The position numbers and the translations under genes were made by a program. DNA of 64,000 nt from Muribaculaceae bacterium (GTDB lineage Bacteria > Bacteroidota > Bacteroidia > Bacteroidales > Muribaculaceae): positions 1 to 64,000 of the forward strand of contig JAFSPZ010000049.1 of NCBI GenBank assembly GCA_017451225.1, in the 5' to 3' direction. Every line of letters starts with the position of its first letter. Within the stretch, counting starts at the first letter, position 1. The notes below the pieces were generated by a model. The model saw nothing but the letters and a program-made list of their open reading frames with translations, was not told where the DNA came from and did no database searches. Of this stretch, positions 8,532-17,129 are shown in pieces.

Positions 8532-9146
8532 TTAGAGTTTAATGCCCATAAAGCTCATAAAGGCAATGCCCATCAAGCCAGTAATAATAAATGTAATGCC
8601 CACACCTCTCAAAGCAGGAGGAATGTTACTATAGGCAATTTTCTCACGGATCGCGGCAAGGCCTACAATTGCGAGAAGCCAACCAATACCGCTGCCGGCT
8701 CCATAAACAGTAGCTGTCCAACAAGATGCAAAGTCGCGCTGCTGCATGAAGAGGGCGCCGCCCAAGATTGCGCAGTTCACAGCGATAAGCGGCAAGAAGA
8801 TTCCAAGAGAGTTGTAGAGGGCTGGAGCAAATTTTTCTACTGCCATCTCCACTAGTTGTGTTGCCGAAGCAATTACTGCAATAAACATGATGAGTGCAAG
8901 GAAGCTCAGGTCCACATCTTTAAAACTATCGCCAAGCCATGCCAGAGCTCCAGGTTCCAACACATATTTATTAAGAATATAGTTCAATGGAATGGTAACC
9001 ACAAGCATGAATGTAACAGCGATGCCCAGACCAAATGCTGTCTTAACATTCTTGGAAACGGCAAGATAGGAGCACATTCCCAAGAAGTAGGCAAATACCA
9101 TATTGTCGATAAAAATCGACTTAACGAAAAGATTTAATTCTTCCAT
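8532..9146 (-). CDS. nqrE: Na+-NQR subunit E
   Basis: A 204-residue integral membrane subunit with six predicted helices, the NqrE/RnfA fold. The N-terminal MEELNLFVKSIFIDNMVFAY and the NCAILGGALFMQQR loop (near residues 119-132) are typical. NqrD and NqrE are inverted homologues that form the membrane core, with an intramembrane iron centre bound by cysteines; Cys25 (GMCSYL) and Cys120 (NCAIL) are the likely ligands. It lies between nqrD and nqrF with gaps of 35 and 15 bases. Confidence 0.96.
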   Translation of the reverse strand: MEELNLFVKSIFIDNMVFAYFLGMCSYLAVSKNVKTAFGLGIAVTFMLVVTIPLNYILNKYVLEPGALAWLGDSFKDVDLSFLALIMFIAVIASATQLVEMAVEKFAPALYNSLGIFLPLIAVNCAILGGALFMQQRDFASCWTATVYGAGSGIGWLLAIVGLAAIREKIAYSNIPPALRGVGITFIITGLMGIAFMSFMGIKL

Positions 9147-9181
9147 TGTAAATTACTGATATTAATGTTACTACTTGTTGA

Positions 9182-9805
9182 TTATTTCTCTTGGAGGTCT
9201 TTATTGCGAGAGCGATGCACCCATATGATGCAGCCCACAGTGATAAGTGCCATTGGAGGCAATATCATCAAACCATTATCCATATATCCATGCTCATAGC
9301 ACCACTGAGGAATAACCTTGAATCCGAACAGAGAACCACTGCCAAGCAGCTCGCGGAAGAATGCTACAATTACAAGAATAATCATATAACCCAATCCGTT
9401 TCCTATACCGTCGAGGAACGCTGGCCACGGCTTGTTACTCAAAGCAAATGCTTCAAGGCGGCCCATCAAGATACAGTTTGTAATAATAAGTCCAATAAAT
9501 ACCGAAAGCTGCAGGCTCACATCGTAGGCATAAGCCCTCAGAATCTGTTGAACAATGATAACCAGAGCCGCCACTACCACCAGTTGAACGATAATGCGGA
9601 TAGTGGTTGGTATAGTCTTACGTATAAGTGAAATCACAACATTGGAAATTGCCATTACAGCAATTACCGAGATTCCCATGACAATAGCAGGTTCAAGTTT
9701 GGCTGTAACAGCAAGAGTCGAGCATATACCCAAAATCTGCACCAGCACGGGGTTGTCCTTTGACAACGGATTGAAAAATGCTTCTTTATTTCTTTTTGAT
9801 AACAT
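9182..9805 (-). CDS. nqrD: Na+-NQR subunit D
   Basis: A 207-residue polytopic membrane subunit homologous to NqrE and RnfE. LVQILGICSTLAVT (about residues 21-34) and TNCILMGRLEAFA (near 109-121) carry the cysteine motifs expected for the shared iron centre with NqrE. The protein helps form the sodium-conducting core of the complex. Start ATG at 9805; nqrC ends 15 bases upstream. Confidence 0.96.
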   Translation of the reverse strand: MLSKRNKEAFFNPLSKDNPVLVQILGICSTLAVTAKLEPAIVMGISVIAVMAISNVVISLIRKTIPTTIRIIVQLVVVAALVIIVQQILRAYAYDVSLQLSVFIGLIITNCILMGRLEAFALSNKPWPAFLDGIGNGLGYMIILVIVAFFRELLGSGSLFGFKVIPQWCYEHGYMDNGLMILPPMALITVGCIIWVHRSRNKDLQEK

Positions 9806-9820
9806 AAGCTATTGTCGTTT

Positions 9821-10537
9821 TTAATTAGTTCCACTTTGAAGTTTCTCAAAAAAAGCTTTATAAGGAGCCAAGCAATCCTTAAGCATATTATTGACTCCTG
9901 TGCTTGTTATGGTGCCTCCTGTGATAGCGTCAACTTTGTCTTCGCCATTTTCAGGAGATTTACCTTTCTTGAGGACGCTAATTGGTTTGAAAGCTCCATC
10001 TTTGTAAATCTTTTTGCCTTCAAATCTCTTTTGGAAAACAGGATTTGCAATTTCGGCACCAAGTCCAGGAGTTTCTCCCTCATGGGAGAAGTAGGCACCA
10101 TACACGTCAGTTCCATTGTCATTAACGGCAATATAGCCCCAGATAGGCCCCCACAATCCAGCGCCATAAACTGGCACAATATACTTTATGGCCCCATCAT
10201 CAAGCTTGCACTTGAATATCGGCAACTTGCGCTCTTGCAATTTAATGTTATTCTTCATGTCAACATCAAACGCCACATTTTCGGACGAATCGGCAATCTC
10301 GCCTTTCTCATCAAGGAGATATCCAGCAACAATGTATTTTTTAAACACCTCTTCAACAGCATTGTTGTTGGCAGGAGTCATGTGCACTGCGCTCAATATC
10401 TGCTTGCGCTTGTCATTGGCGATATTGTCGTCTTGCTTTGGTTTGAGCGCCATGTAGATAAATGCCAGAACAGTGCCAACAATTAGCACCATCACGGCAG
10501 CATAGATTATTTGATATAAATTACTGTTCTTGTTCAT
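9821..10537 (-). CDS. nqrC: Na+-NQR subunit C
   Basis: A 238-residue subunit with one N-terminal membrane helix (about residues 10-30) and a periplasmic FMN-binding domain. The covalent FMN threonine lies in the DAITGGTITSTGV motif (near residues 200-212). I take the ATG at 10537, not an upstream start at 10615 that would overlap nqrB. The ATG has a strong AGGAGG ribosome site 9 bases ahead, rare in this genome, and the N-terminus then matches the family. nqrB ends 16 bases upstream. Confidence 0.95.
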   Translation of the reverse strand: MNKNSNLYQIIYAAVMVLIVGTVLAFIYMALKPKQDDNIANDKRKQILSAVHMTPANNNAVEEVFKKYIVAGYLLDEKGEIADSSENVAFDVDMKNNIKLQERKLPIFKCKLDDGAIKYIVPVYGAGLWGPIWGYIAVNDNGTDVYGAYFSHEGETPGLGAEIANPVFQKRFEGKKIYKDGAFKPISVLKKGKSPENGEDKVDAITGGTITSTGVNNMLKDCLAPYKAFFEKLQSGTN

Positions 10538-10553
10538 AGCTTTAATCCTCCTT

Positions 10554-11729
10554 TCATTGTGCTTTAGCTCGCTTTTGGCGACGGTTAATATTGGCTTGAA
10601 CAACACAGTAGTCAATTAGCGGAGCAAAAGCGTTCATCAGCAGAACAGCAAGCATGGCGCCCTCAGGGTAGCCTCCATTGTAGACTCTAATGAGGATGGC
10701 AAACACACCAATCAAGAAACCATAGATATACTGACCTATTTTGGTTCGAGCGCCCGTCACTGGATCGGTGGCCATAAACACTGCAGCAAAGGCAAATCCA
10801 CCAAAACACAGCTGAGCAACTGGGTCAAGCATCGAAGCAGGGTAGGTGGGTGTTGATAAACCGTGAGCCAACGCGCCCATCGCCAAACCGCCTGCAAAAA
10901 CACTCAGCATCACACGCCAAGAAGCAATTCCAGTGATGAGCAAAATTGCTGCACCAATCAAAATAGCAATCATTGAAGTCTCACCTGGCGAACCAGGGAT
11001 GAGGCCAACAAATGCATCTAGAGTAGAAGGTACCTTGTCCAAGGCATTGGTGGCTATGTCGCCAAGCGGGGTTGCACATGTGAATCCGTCAACAGCATCA
11101 CCGCCAAAACCAAATGCGCTGTCGGCCTTGACAAAAGCCCTATCGCCACTCATTTCAGAAGGGTAAGCAAAGAATAGGAACGCGCGCGTAATTAGAGCCA
11201 CATTGAATATGTTCATGCCAGTGCCTCCAAAAATCTCTTTGGCAAATATAACAGCAAAAGCAGTAGCAACTGCAGTCATCCAAAGCGGAGTGTTTATTGG
11301 AACAATAAGTGGAATCAGGATTCCAGTCACCAAAAAACCTTCCTGAATTTCTTTGTGATGAATTTGAGCTCCAATGAACTCAATGCCAAGTCCCACTGCA
11401 TACGATACCACTATTACTGGAAGCATGGCCAGCAAACCAAAGAGGAACATCTCCCAGTGGGTGGCGTCGGTAGCTCCAATCGCCTTGAAATGCTGAAAAC
11501 CGATATTGTACATCGCAAACAGCAAGCATGGCAACAGCGACACAACCACAGTAATCATGGTACGCTTCATGTCATTGCTGTCATGGATGTGTACACCCGA
11601 CCTCGAAGTGGTGTTGGGCGTGAACAAGAAAGTCTCCATTCCGTCGTAGACCGATTCAAGCTTTGCAAGCTTGCCGCCTTCTTGGAAGTGAGGCTTGATT
11701 TTGTCCATGAATTTTCTTAAGGATTTCAC
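10554..11729 (-). CDS. nqrB: Na+-NQR subunit B
   Basis: A 391-residue membrane subunit with about ten helices, homologous to RnfD. The PGSPGETSMIA loop (about residues 244-254) contains the threonine that carries covalent FMN in NqrB. NqrB is the main sodium-translocating subunit and binds riboflavin. The N-terminal about 55 residues are cytoplasmic. The C-terminus is basic (RRQKRAKAQ). It lies 56 bases after nqrA and 16 before nqrC. Confidence 0.96.
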   Translation of the reverse strand: MKSLRKFMDKIKPHFQEGGKLAKLESVYDGMETFLFTPNTTSRSGVHIHDSNDMKRTMITVVVSLLPCLLFAMYNIGFQHFKAIGATDATHWEMFLFGLLAMLPVIVVSYAVGLGIEFIGAQIHHKEIQEGFLVTGILIPLIVPINTPLWMTAVATAFAVIFAKEIFGGTGMNIFNVALITRAFLFFAYPSEMSGDRAFVKADSAFGFGGDAVDGFTCATPLGDIATNALDKVPSTLDAFVGLIPGSPGETSMIAILIGAAILLITGIASWRVMLSVFAGGLAMGALAHGLSTPTYPASMLDPVAQLCFGGFAFAAVFMATDPVTGARTKIGQYIYGFLIGVFAILIRVYNGGYPEGAMLAVLLMNAFAPLIDYCVVQANINRRQKRAKAQ

Positions 11730-11785
11730 TTTATCTTTTAATTTAAATGTTAGTATTCAATCTTTTAATAATTAAAATATTACAT

Positions 11786-13117
11786 CTAACACATCTCAGC
11801 ACGCATCTTATCAAGACCTTCGCGCACGATGCGTTGCAGTTCAAGCTTCGACGTGTCGGCAAATTCGGCTAGTGCAAAATCTTCAGGCGCCACTTCATAG
11901 ATACCCAATTGTTCCATCTTGTCAATGTCAAATGATATAATGGCTTTTATCAGGAACTCAGCATAAATGTCCATGGGAAGCATTCTGTCATACTCTCCGC
12001 AAAGCACTATTGCGCGTTCACCGCCATTGAGTTTAGCATCAAGGTCAACTTCTTTATGACGACCGCCAATGAGCCATGTCGTGAAATCACGATAAATGCT
12101 GTATTTTTTAGGGTTTAGCGATGCCCAACCCATAAACTCATCTTTCTTATTGATTTCATTTATAACAGTAATGTGACGATACGGAGCATGCAAATAACCT
12201 TCAATATTTTCTTTTACTCCTGTCAAAACATTACCACTGATAATGCGTTTTTCTTTGTCATCACTCACTAACCGGTCTTCAAGTAACGATTTAAGTGAGC
12301 ACCCCATAGTTGCTCTCACATAGCAAGGTGTGTCAATGCCTGTACCTGTGAGTGCAACAATGGTAGAAAAGTCGACCTGACCCGTCTCAAAGAGTTTGCC
12401 TATGCGAGCTGCAGTAATCACATCGAGTGTCCACACAACTTCTCCCTTGTTAACAGGCTTGACATTTGCGATCTGAACTCCAGCGTTTCCAGCAGGATGA
12501 GGACCAACAAACGTATTAGTCTCTGCTCCGGTGTCGTCAATTGTATAGTCCTTAGGGCAGCCCAGGTACACTTTGCCATCGGTCATAGTCGATAGCACTT
12601 CTACAGCTTTTCCCAAATACTTTTCATCATCGCCAAGCAGCATTTTCAGCGATGGGGCAAGTGGTGCCGAATCAAAAGCTGTAATAAAGATGTCACGGGG
12701 TCTCGCATCGGTTGTTGGCACAATGTCATAGGGGCGTTGACGCATCATAGCCCACAATCCGCTCTCAAGCAATAGCTCTTTAGGATTGGAACGAGTGTCA
12801 AACGCCTTGCTTTCACCTTTGTTGTCGGGGTCTACCACAACAGCAAGAATCTTACGGCGATCACCCCTCACCACTTCGGCTAGAGTACCGCTCACTGGCG
12901 ATGTAACCTTAATCTTCTCGTCATTTTTGTCGTGATATAGCACATCACCAGCTGCCACATGTTCTCCTGGCTTCTTATCCATTCGAGGAATAACCCCCGC
13001 AAAGTCGTCGGGAATTACGGCATAGCGTTGAGCCACAGTTTCATCGGCCACACTTTCTTGTTTGATTTGTCCTTTAAGGTTTAAGTCAAATCCACGTTTC
13101 AGTTTAATTAATGCCAT
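11786..13117 (-). CDS. nqrA: Na+-NQR subunit A
   Basis: A 443-residue cytoplasmic-side subunit, first gene of nqrABCDEF. The N-terminal KLKRGFDLNLKG and the VSPVSGTLAEVVRGDRR segment (near residues 74-90) form the barrel-sandwich domain. The central TAFDSAPLAP and VGPHPAGNAG motifs are typical of NqrA. NqrA takes part in quinone binding and complex assembly. The protein has no membrane segment. Upstream lies a TAACTTTG -7 box at 13167-13160 on the minus strand, without a clear -33 partner. Confidence 0.96.
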   Translation of the reverse strand: MALIKLKRGFDLNLKGQIKQESVADETVAQRYAVIPDDFAGVIPRMDKKPGEHVAAGDVLYHDKNDEKIKVTSPVSGTLAEVVRGDRRKILAVVVDPDNKGESKAFDTRSNPKELLLESGLWAMMRQRPYDIVPTTDARPRDIFITAFDSAPLAPSLKMLLGDDEKYLGKAVEVLSTMTDGKVYLGCPKDYTIDDTGAETNTFVGPHPAGNAGVQIANVKPVNKGEVVWTLDVITAARIGKLFETGQVDFSTIVALTGTGIDTPCYVRATMGCSLKSLLEDRLVSDDKEKRIISGNVLTGVKENIEGYLHAPYRHITVINEINKKDEFMGWASLNPKKYSIYRDFTTWLIGGRHKEVDLDAKLNGGERAIVLCGEYDRMLPMDIYAEFLIKAIISFDIDKMEQLGIYEVAPEDFALAEFADTSKLELQRIVREGLDKMRAEMC

Positions 13118-13556
13118 GTGTTGTTTTTATGATGGTTTGTTTGTTTCAACTATAATTTGCAAAGTTATAAAAAATCTGAATTAAAAATTGAATAACTCAG
13201 TGAAATTGTTGAAAAAATTTTTTTTCATAGCTTTCTCTTAATTAGAAATAGGGGTTGTTAATAACTTTTTTTATTAAAAAAAGACATCTTACCTTTGTTT
13301 TATTAAAATAATTGTAATAAATTTGCGAGTGATTTTGTCGCAAACTTCCATTTTTAGCTTTCAACTCAAGTGGTAAGTTTGTGAAAATTAACATACTAAA
13401 CGCTTTTGACGAACTTTAATGGTTGTTACTTTACACTATATTAAAGAATCGCACGTTATATACTATATTATGTAACCGTAAAAAACTGATAATTTCATAA
13501 AATTCTTTATAACTAACATTTTTTATTAACTAACAATTTTCTAATTTAATTAAATT
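13118..13556. other. Divergent promoter region between nqrA and exbB, with exb leader
   Basis: This AT-rich gap of 439 bases contains no gene I can support. On the minus strand it holds a probable nqrA -7 box (13160-13167). On the plus strand it holds the exb promoter at 13294-13325, which leaves an unusually long leader of about 225 bases. In the leader CAAACTT (13341-13347) can pair with AAGTTTG (13375-13381). The rest is unstructured AT-rich sequence by eye. Confidence 0.5.
13294..13325 (+). promoter_or_regulatory. Promoter of the exbB-exbD-exbD-tonB operon
   Basis: TTTG (13294-13297), a 20-base spacer and TAAATTTG (13318-13325) match the Bacteroidetes consensus exactly. Transcription would start near 13331. 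A second TACCTTTG box at 13290-13297 overlaps the -33 element but lacks its own -33 partner. Confidence 0.65.
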
Positions 13557-14510
13557 ATGGAAGCTACAAAGCCAAACAATCCACAGCCCCAGGCTCCAAA
13601 GCCAGCTGTAAAACCACAACCACAGGCTGCTAAGCCACAACCACAGGCTGCAAAACCTCAACCCAAGAAGGTTGACAACAAGGTAGTGAACAGCAATGTT
13701 GGTGGTATCAAGAGTGCATTTCTCGTAATTCTCGTTTGCCTCGCAGTGGCAGTTTGCCTCTACCTCTTTGTAATGGGTATGATTGGCAACTTCACCGGCG
13801 GTGAAGAGAGCGGCAAAGCATTTGCATTCATGGTTCCCGACGAGATCAAGCTCGCACCATCTAACCTTGCAGGTACCGTTTACAAAGGCGGTTTCGTGGT
13901 TCCCATCCTGTTGACTTGCTTGTTTACAGTTATCGTTCTCTCGGTTGAGCGTTGGTTCGCCATTAGCAAAGCTAAAGGCAAAGGCAACATCACCAAGTTT
14001 GTCGAGAACGTAAAGGCTGCCCTCCAAAAGAAGGACATTGCTAAGGCTGAGGAACTCTGCCGTCAGCAGAAGGGTACTGTAGGCGCTGTTGTATATGCAA
14101 CACTCCAAAAGTACAAAGAGATGGACAAAGATACTCTTCTCCAGAAAGAGCAAAAACTTACTTCTATACAGCAAACCCTTGAGGAGGCTACCGCACTTGA
14201 GATGCCAGCTCTCCAGCAGAACTTGCCTATCATTGCAACTCTTACCACTCTGGGTACCCTGCTCGGACTGTTCGGTACTGTGCTTGGTATGATCAAGTCG
14301 TTCCAGGCTCTGTCTCAATCAGGTGCTCCTGACTCAACTGAGCTGTCAACCGGTATTTCTGAGGCCCTTGTAAACACCGCTACTGGTATCGCAACTGCGG
14401 CCCTCGCACTTATTTCTTATAACTTCTACACCAACAAGATCGATAACATGACCTATGCTATCGACGAGCTTGGCTTCTCTATTGTTTCTACTTTCGCTGC
14501 TACACATTAA
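13557..14510 (+). CDS. exbB: MotA/TolQ/ExbB proton channel family protein
   Basis: A 317-residue inner-membrane channel subunit of the TonB-energising complex. Residues 1-38 are a cytoplasmic Pro/Gln/Lys-rich tail with repeated PQPQAAK units. A membrane helix lies near 55-78, another near 115-135, and the MotA/TolQ/ExbB core near 190-300 carries NLPIIATLTTLGTLLGLFGTV, whose small and polar residues line the ion path. It probably couples the ion gradient to TonB with the two ExbD proteins that follow. The N-terminal repeat tail is longer than in E. coli ExbB but common in Bacteroidetes. Confidence 0.92.
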   Translation: MEATKPNNPQPQAPKPAVKPQPQAAKPQPQAAKPQPKKVDNKVVNSNVGGIKSAFLVILVCLAVAVCLYLFVMGMIGNFTGGEESGKAFAFMVPDEIKLAPSNLAGTVYKGGFVVPILLTCLFTVIVLSVERWFAISKAKGKGNITKFVENVKAALQKKDIAKAEELCRQQKGTVGAVVYATLQKYKEMDKDTLLQKEQKLTSIQQTLEEATALEMPALQQNLPIIATLTTLGTLLGLFGTVLGMIKSFQALSQSGAPDSTELSTGISEALVNTATGIATAALALISYNFYTNKIDNMTYAIDELGFSIVSTFAATH

Positions 14511-14571
14511 TTAAATGTAGCAAATTAAAACTTCAATTTTTCAATTTAAATTTTAATTAAAAAGTATAACA

Positions 14572-15279
14572 ATGGGAAAAGTCAAAATTAAGAAATCAAG
14601 TACAGTCATCGACATGACAGCGATGAGTGACGTTACCGTTCTTCTGTTGACTTTCTTCATGTTGACTTCAACTTTCCTTCAGAAGGAACCAGTACAGGTT
14701 ATTACACCTCCAGCAACGAGCGAGAACAAAGTACCCGATGAAAAACTCGTACAAGTACTTGTCGCTCCCGATGGAAAAGTGTACATGAACCTGACAGGTG
14801 CCAAGGATTCAACTCAACTTTCAACTGAAACTTTCCGCACTGAGGTGTTACAATTTGCTTACGACAAGTACTGCGAAACACACCCAGGAATGCCTAAGTT
14901 AACTGCCAGTCAAGCCAAAGAGTTCTCTAAAATTGGCACATTTGGTGTTCCAATGAAAGACCTCACTAAATGGTTAGATATGACCCTTGAAAAGAGAGAT
15001 GAATTCCTGAAGGAAAAAGGTGGAATCCCGATTGAACTATCGGTGAAAGACGGTACAACACGTAACGAATTCCAAACATGGCTGTTAGCCGTCAAGCATG
15101 TCATGGGAGGACATGGCGAAGATCTTGGTAGACACCTGATTGGTGGTCAAGGCGTTGCAATCAAAGCTGGTCAAGATGCTCCATTCAGTCATGTTCAAAT
15201 GGTAATGGATAATTTACAGACCGAGAAGTTGAACAAGTTCGTCTTGATGACTTCACTTAAAGCAGAGGAGGAAAAATAG
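14572..15279 (+). CDS. exbD: ExbD-type biopolymer transport protein (first copy)
   Basis: A 235-residue ExbD/TolR protein. The single helix near residues 18-40 contains the conserved aspartate motif DMTAMSDVTVLLLTFFMLTS, where Asp is needed for ion flow. The periplasmic part is much longer than the about 140 residues of E. coli ExbD, with an insertion (about residues 90-180) before the final peptidoglycan/TonB-facing fold. It lies 61 bases after exbB and ends 2 bases before the second exbD. Two different ExbD subunits in one operon are usual in this phylum and may form a mixed dimer in the ExbB pore. Confidence 0.9.
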   Translation: MGKVKIKKSSTVIDMTAMSDVTVLLLTFFMLTSTFLQKEPVQVITPPATSENKVPDEKLVQVLVAPDGKVYMNLTGAKDSTQLSTETFRTEVLQFAYDKYCETHPGMPKLTASQAKEFSKIGTFGVPMKDLTKWLDMTLEKRDEFLKEKGGIPIELSVKDGTTRNEFQTWLLAVKHVMGGHGEDLGRHLIGGQGVAIKAGQDAPFSHVQMVMDNLQTEKLNKFVLMTSLKAEEEK

Positions 15280-15281
15280 AT

Positions 15282-15944
15282 ATGGCAAAGAAAGATAAAA
15301 GTCGTCAGAAAAAATTTGACACCCGTATCGACTTTACTCCTATGGTTGATATGAACATGTTGTTGATCACATTCTTTATGTTGTGTACAACAATGTTGAA
15401 ATCTCAGACTCTTGACCTTGCACTGCCTACTAACGACAAAGTTGACAAGGAAGAAGAGACTAAGATTCAAGAGAGTAATGCCATCACGTTCATTCTTGAT
15501 GCTACAGTTGATAAAACTGGTCAAAAAGCCTCTAATAGCAAGTTGTATTACTACACTGGCCAAGGAAACGAAGAAGGTGCCGCGCTAACTGATATCACAT
15601 TTGGCAACGGCAAAGATCAAATCCGTGGCTTCCTGCAGGAACGCAACAAAGACCTCCTCAAAGAGGTTAACAAGCTAAAAGAGAGGTGGAAAAAAGGTGA
15701 GATTGCCGACACAACCTATAATAATGAGGTGAAGAAAGCTCAAGCAAGGCAAGCTCAAGACTTGACAGCCAAGCGACCTATCGTTATTATCAAACCTACT
15801 GCGAATGCCTGCTATGCAGATGTTGTTCGTATGCTGGATGAGATGCAAATCAGTAAAGTCTCTACCTTCATGCTTCAGCCTTTGAACAAGCAAGACTCCA
15901 CTCTCTATGAGCAGAAAGTGGGACATGCTCTTGGTGCTAAATAA
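15282..15944 (+). CDS. exbD: ExbD-type biopolymer transport protein (second copy)
   Basis: A 220-residue ExbD/TolR protein starting 2 bases after the first copy, so translation is probably coupled. The helix near residues 18-40 has DFTPMVDMNMLLITFFMLCT, with the conserved aspartate. A charged insertion (EEETKIQESN, KELKERWKKGEI-like region) lies in the periplasmic part. The C-terminal VIIKPTANACYADVVRMLDEM resembles the ExbD fold. It diverges clearly from the first copy, so this is an old duplication. Confidence 0.9.
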   Translation: MAKKDKSRQKKFDTRIDFTPMVDMNMLLITFFMLCTTMLKSQTLDLALPTNDKVDKEEETKIQESNAITFILDATVDKTGQKASNSKLYYYTGQGNEEGAALTDITFGNGKDQIRGFLQERNKDLLKEVNKLKERWKKGEIADTTYNNEVKKAQARQAQDLTAKRPIVIIKPTANACYADVVRMLDEMQISKVSTFMLQPLNKQDSTLYEQKVGHALGAK

Positions 15945-15973
15945 TTTTGTCTAACTTTTAAAAAGAAAACATT

Positions 15974-16879
15974 ATGGCAAAAGATGTAGATCTTTCATCG
16001 AGAGAATGGCTAGACCTTGTATTTGAAGGTAAAAATAAGGACTTTGGTGCATATGAGATTCGTAACGATTCAGCCAAGCGTCACAACAAGTCGGTTCTTT
16101 ATACTATTATTGGTATAGTAATAGTAGCAGCACTTGCTTTTGCTTATACTTCAATTAATACTTATTTGACAAATAAGAGACTTGAAGAAGAGCGACTCAA
16201 GCAAGAACAACTTGCAGCCAAAGCTGAGCTTGAAGAGCAACAGGAAGAGCAACAAGAAATTGAGATCCCCGAAGAGAAAGAGAAAGTTCCCGAAGAGGAA
16301 ATTCAAAGTTCTCAGAAGGTGACTGAGCTTAATGTTGTTGCTGACAAAGAGGTTAAGGAAATCATCAAAACTAACGAAGAGATCATTGAGAACAAAGAAC
16401 TCGTAGGATCTCAAGACGTAAAGACCGATAACTCACTTAATCTTGATGCAGCGAAAACTCTTCAAAATAATGAGGCAATGGCTCCACCAGAGCCCAAAAA
16501 ACCAGATGAACCCAAACCCGAACCCAAACCCGAGCCCAAGCCCGAGTCAAATGAGGTGTTCAAGTCGGCAGCAACTATGCCTTCTTTCCCTGGTGGCAAT
16601 GGTGCCCTGATGAGTTACATTAACAAGCACATCAAGTATCCACAATCGGCTCAAGACAACAATATCTCTGGTAAGGTTGTTGTACAGTTCGTTGTTGAGA
16701 AGGATGGTAGCATTGGTGATGTTAAGGTAGTTCGTAGTGTAGACAAAGCCCTTGATAGCGAGGCAAAACGTGTCTGCAAGAGCTTGCCTAAGTTCTCTCC
16801 AGGTAAGAATGCCAACGGTGACCCAGTTCGCGTTTGGTACACACTGCCAGTTCAGTTCAAACTTCAAGGAGCTAACTAA
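15974..16879 (+). CDS. tonB: Energy transducer TonB
   Basis: A 301-residue TonB protein. A short cytoplasmic N-terminus (SREWLDLVFEGKNKDFGAYE) is followed by one membrane helix near residues 43-62. A coiled-coil, Glu/Gln-rich stretch (70-110) and a PKPEPKPEP spacer (near 175-190) cross the periplasm, and a TonB_C domain (about 205-300) includes FPGGNGALMSYINKHIKYP and the final VWYTLPVQFKLQ. It delivers energy from the ExbB/ExbD motor to outer-membrane transporters. It is the last gene of the exb operon, followed by a strong terminator. Confidence 0.93.
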   Translation: MAKDVDLSSREWLDLVFEGKNKDFGAYEIRNDSAKRHNKSVLYTIIGIVIVAALAFAYTSINTYLTNKRLEEERLKQEQLAAKAELEEQQEEQQEIEIPEEKEKVPEEEIQSSQKVTELNVVADKEVKEIIKTNEEIIENKELVGSQDVKTDNSLNLDAAKTLQNNEAMAPPEPKKPDEPKPEPKPEPKPESNEVFKSAATMPSFPGGNGALMSYINKHIKYPQSAQDNNISGKVVVQFVVEKDGSIGDVKVVRSVDKALDSEAKRVCKSLPKFSPGKNANGDPVRVWYTLPVQFKLQGAN

Positions 16880-16920
16880 TTACTCTTGATTTTATTTCAA
16901 TTCTGAAATATAATATTTTA

Positions 16921-16955
16921 AAAGCCGCAAGTCTTAAAACACTTGCGGCTTTTTA
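16921..16955 (+). terminator. Terminator after tonB
   Basis: A perfect 12-base stem (16921-16932 with 16941-16952) around an 8-base loop, GC-rich in its upper part, ends in a TTTTT run. It closes the exb operon. Confidence 0.9.
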
Positions 16956-17075
16956 TTGTATATTGTACAATATTAATCAAAAAATGTACAATATCCCCCC
17001 TCAATAATATTACTTTTAGTTTTTGTGGTTAGTTTTTAATTGTAACTAATAAATGTTTACAAGCTCGTTTAATAC

Positions 17076-17106
17076 TTGCCCAAGTAAAAAAGAATATGTA
17101 CATTTG
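17076..17106 (+). promoter_or_regulatory. Promoter of the zinc-ribbon gene
   Basis: TTG (17076-17078), a 20-base spacer and TACATTTG (17099-17106) match the consensus. Transcription would begin near 17112, leaving a leader of less than 20 bases. Confidence 0.6.
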
Positions 17107-17129
17107 CCAAGTAATTAATTAGAGCAATT

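Noticed and set aside
10538..10615. Longer nqrC reading frame beginning at 10615
   Set aside because: It overlaps nqrB, adds 26 residues unlike NqrC, and the internal ATG at 10537 has a strong AGGAGG site.
13557..13680. Tandem repeat at the start of exbB as a phase-variable tract
   Set aside because: The DNA copies are imperfect and in frame; they encode the usual Pro/Gln-rich tail of Bacteroidetes ExbB.
14935..14952. Sigma-54-like TTGGCACATTTGGTG inside exbD
   Set aside because: It lies in coding sequence with no start nearby and lacks the TTGC -12 half.
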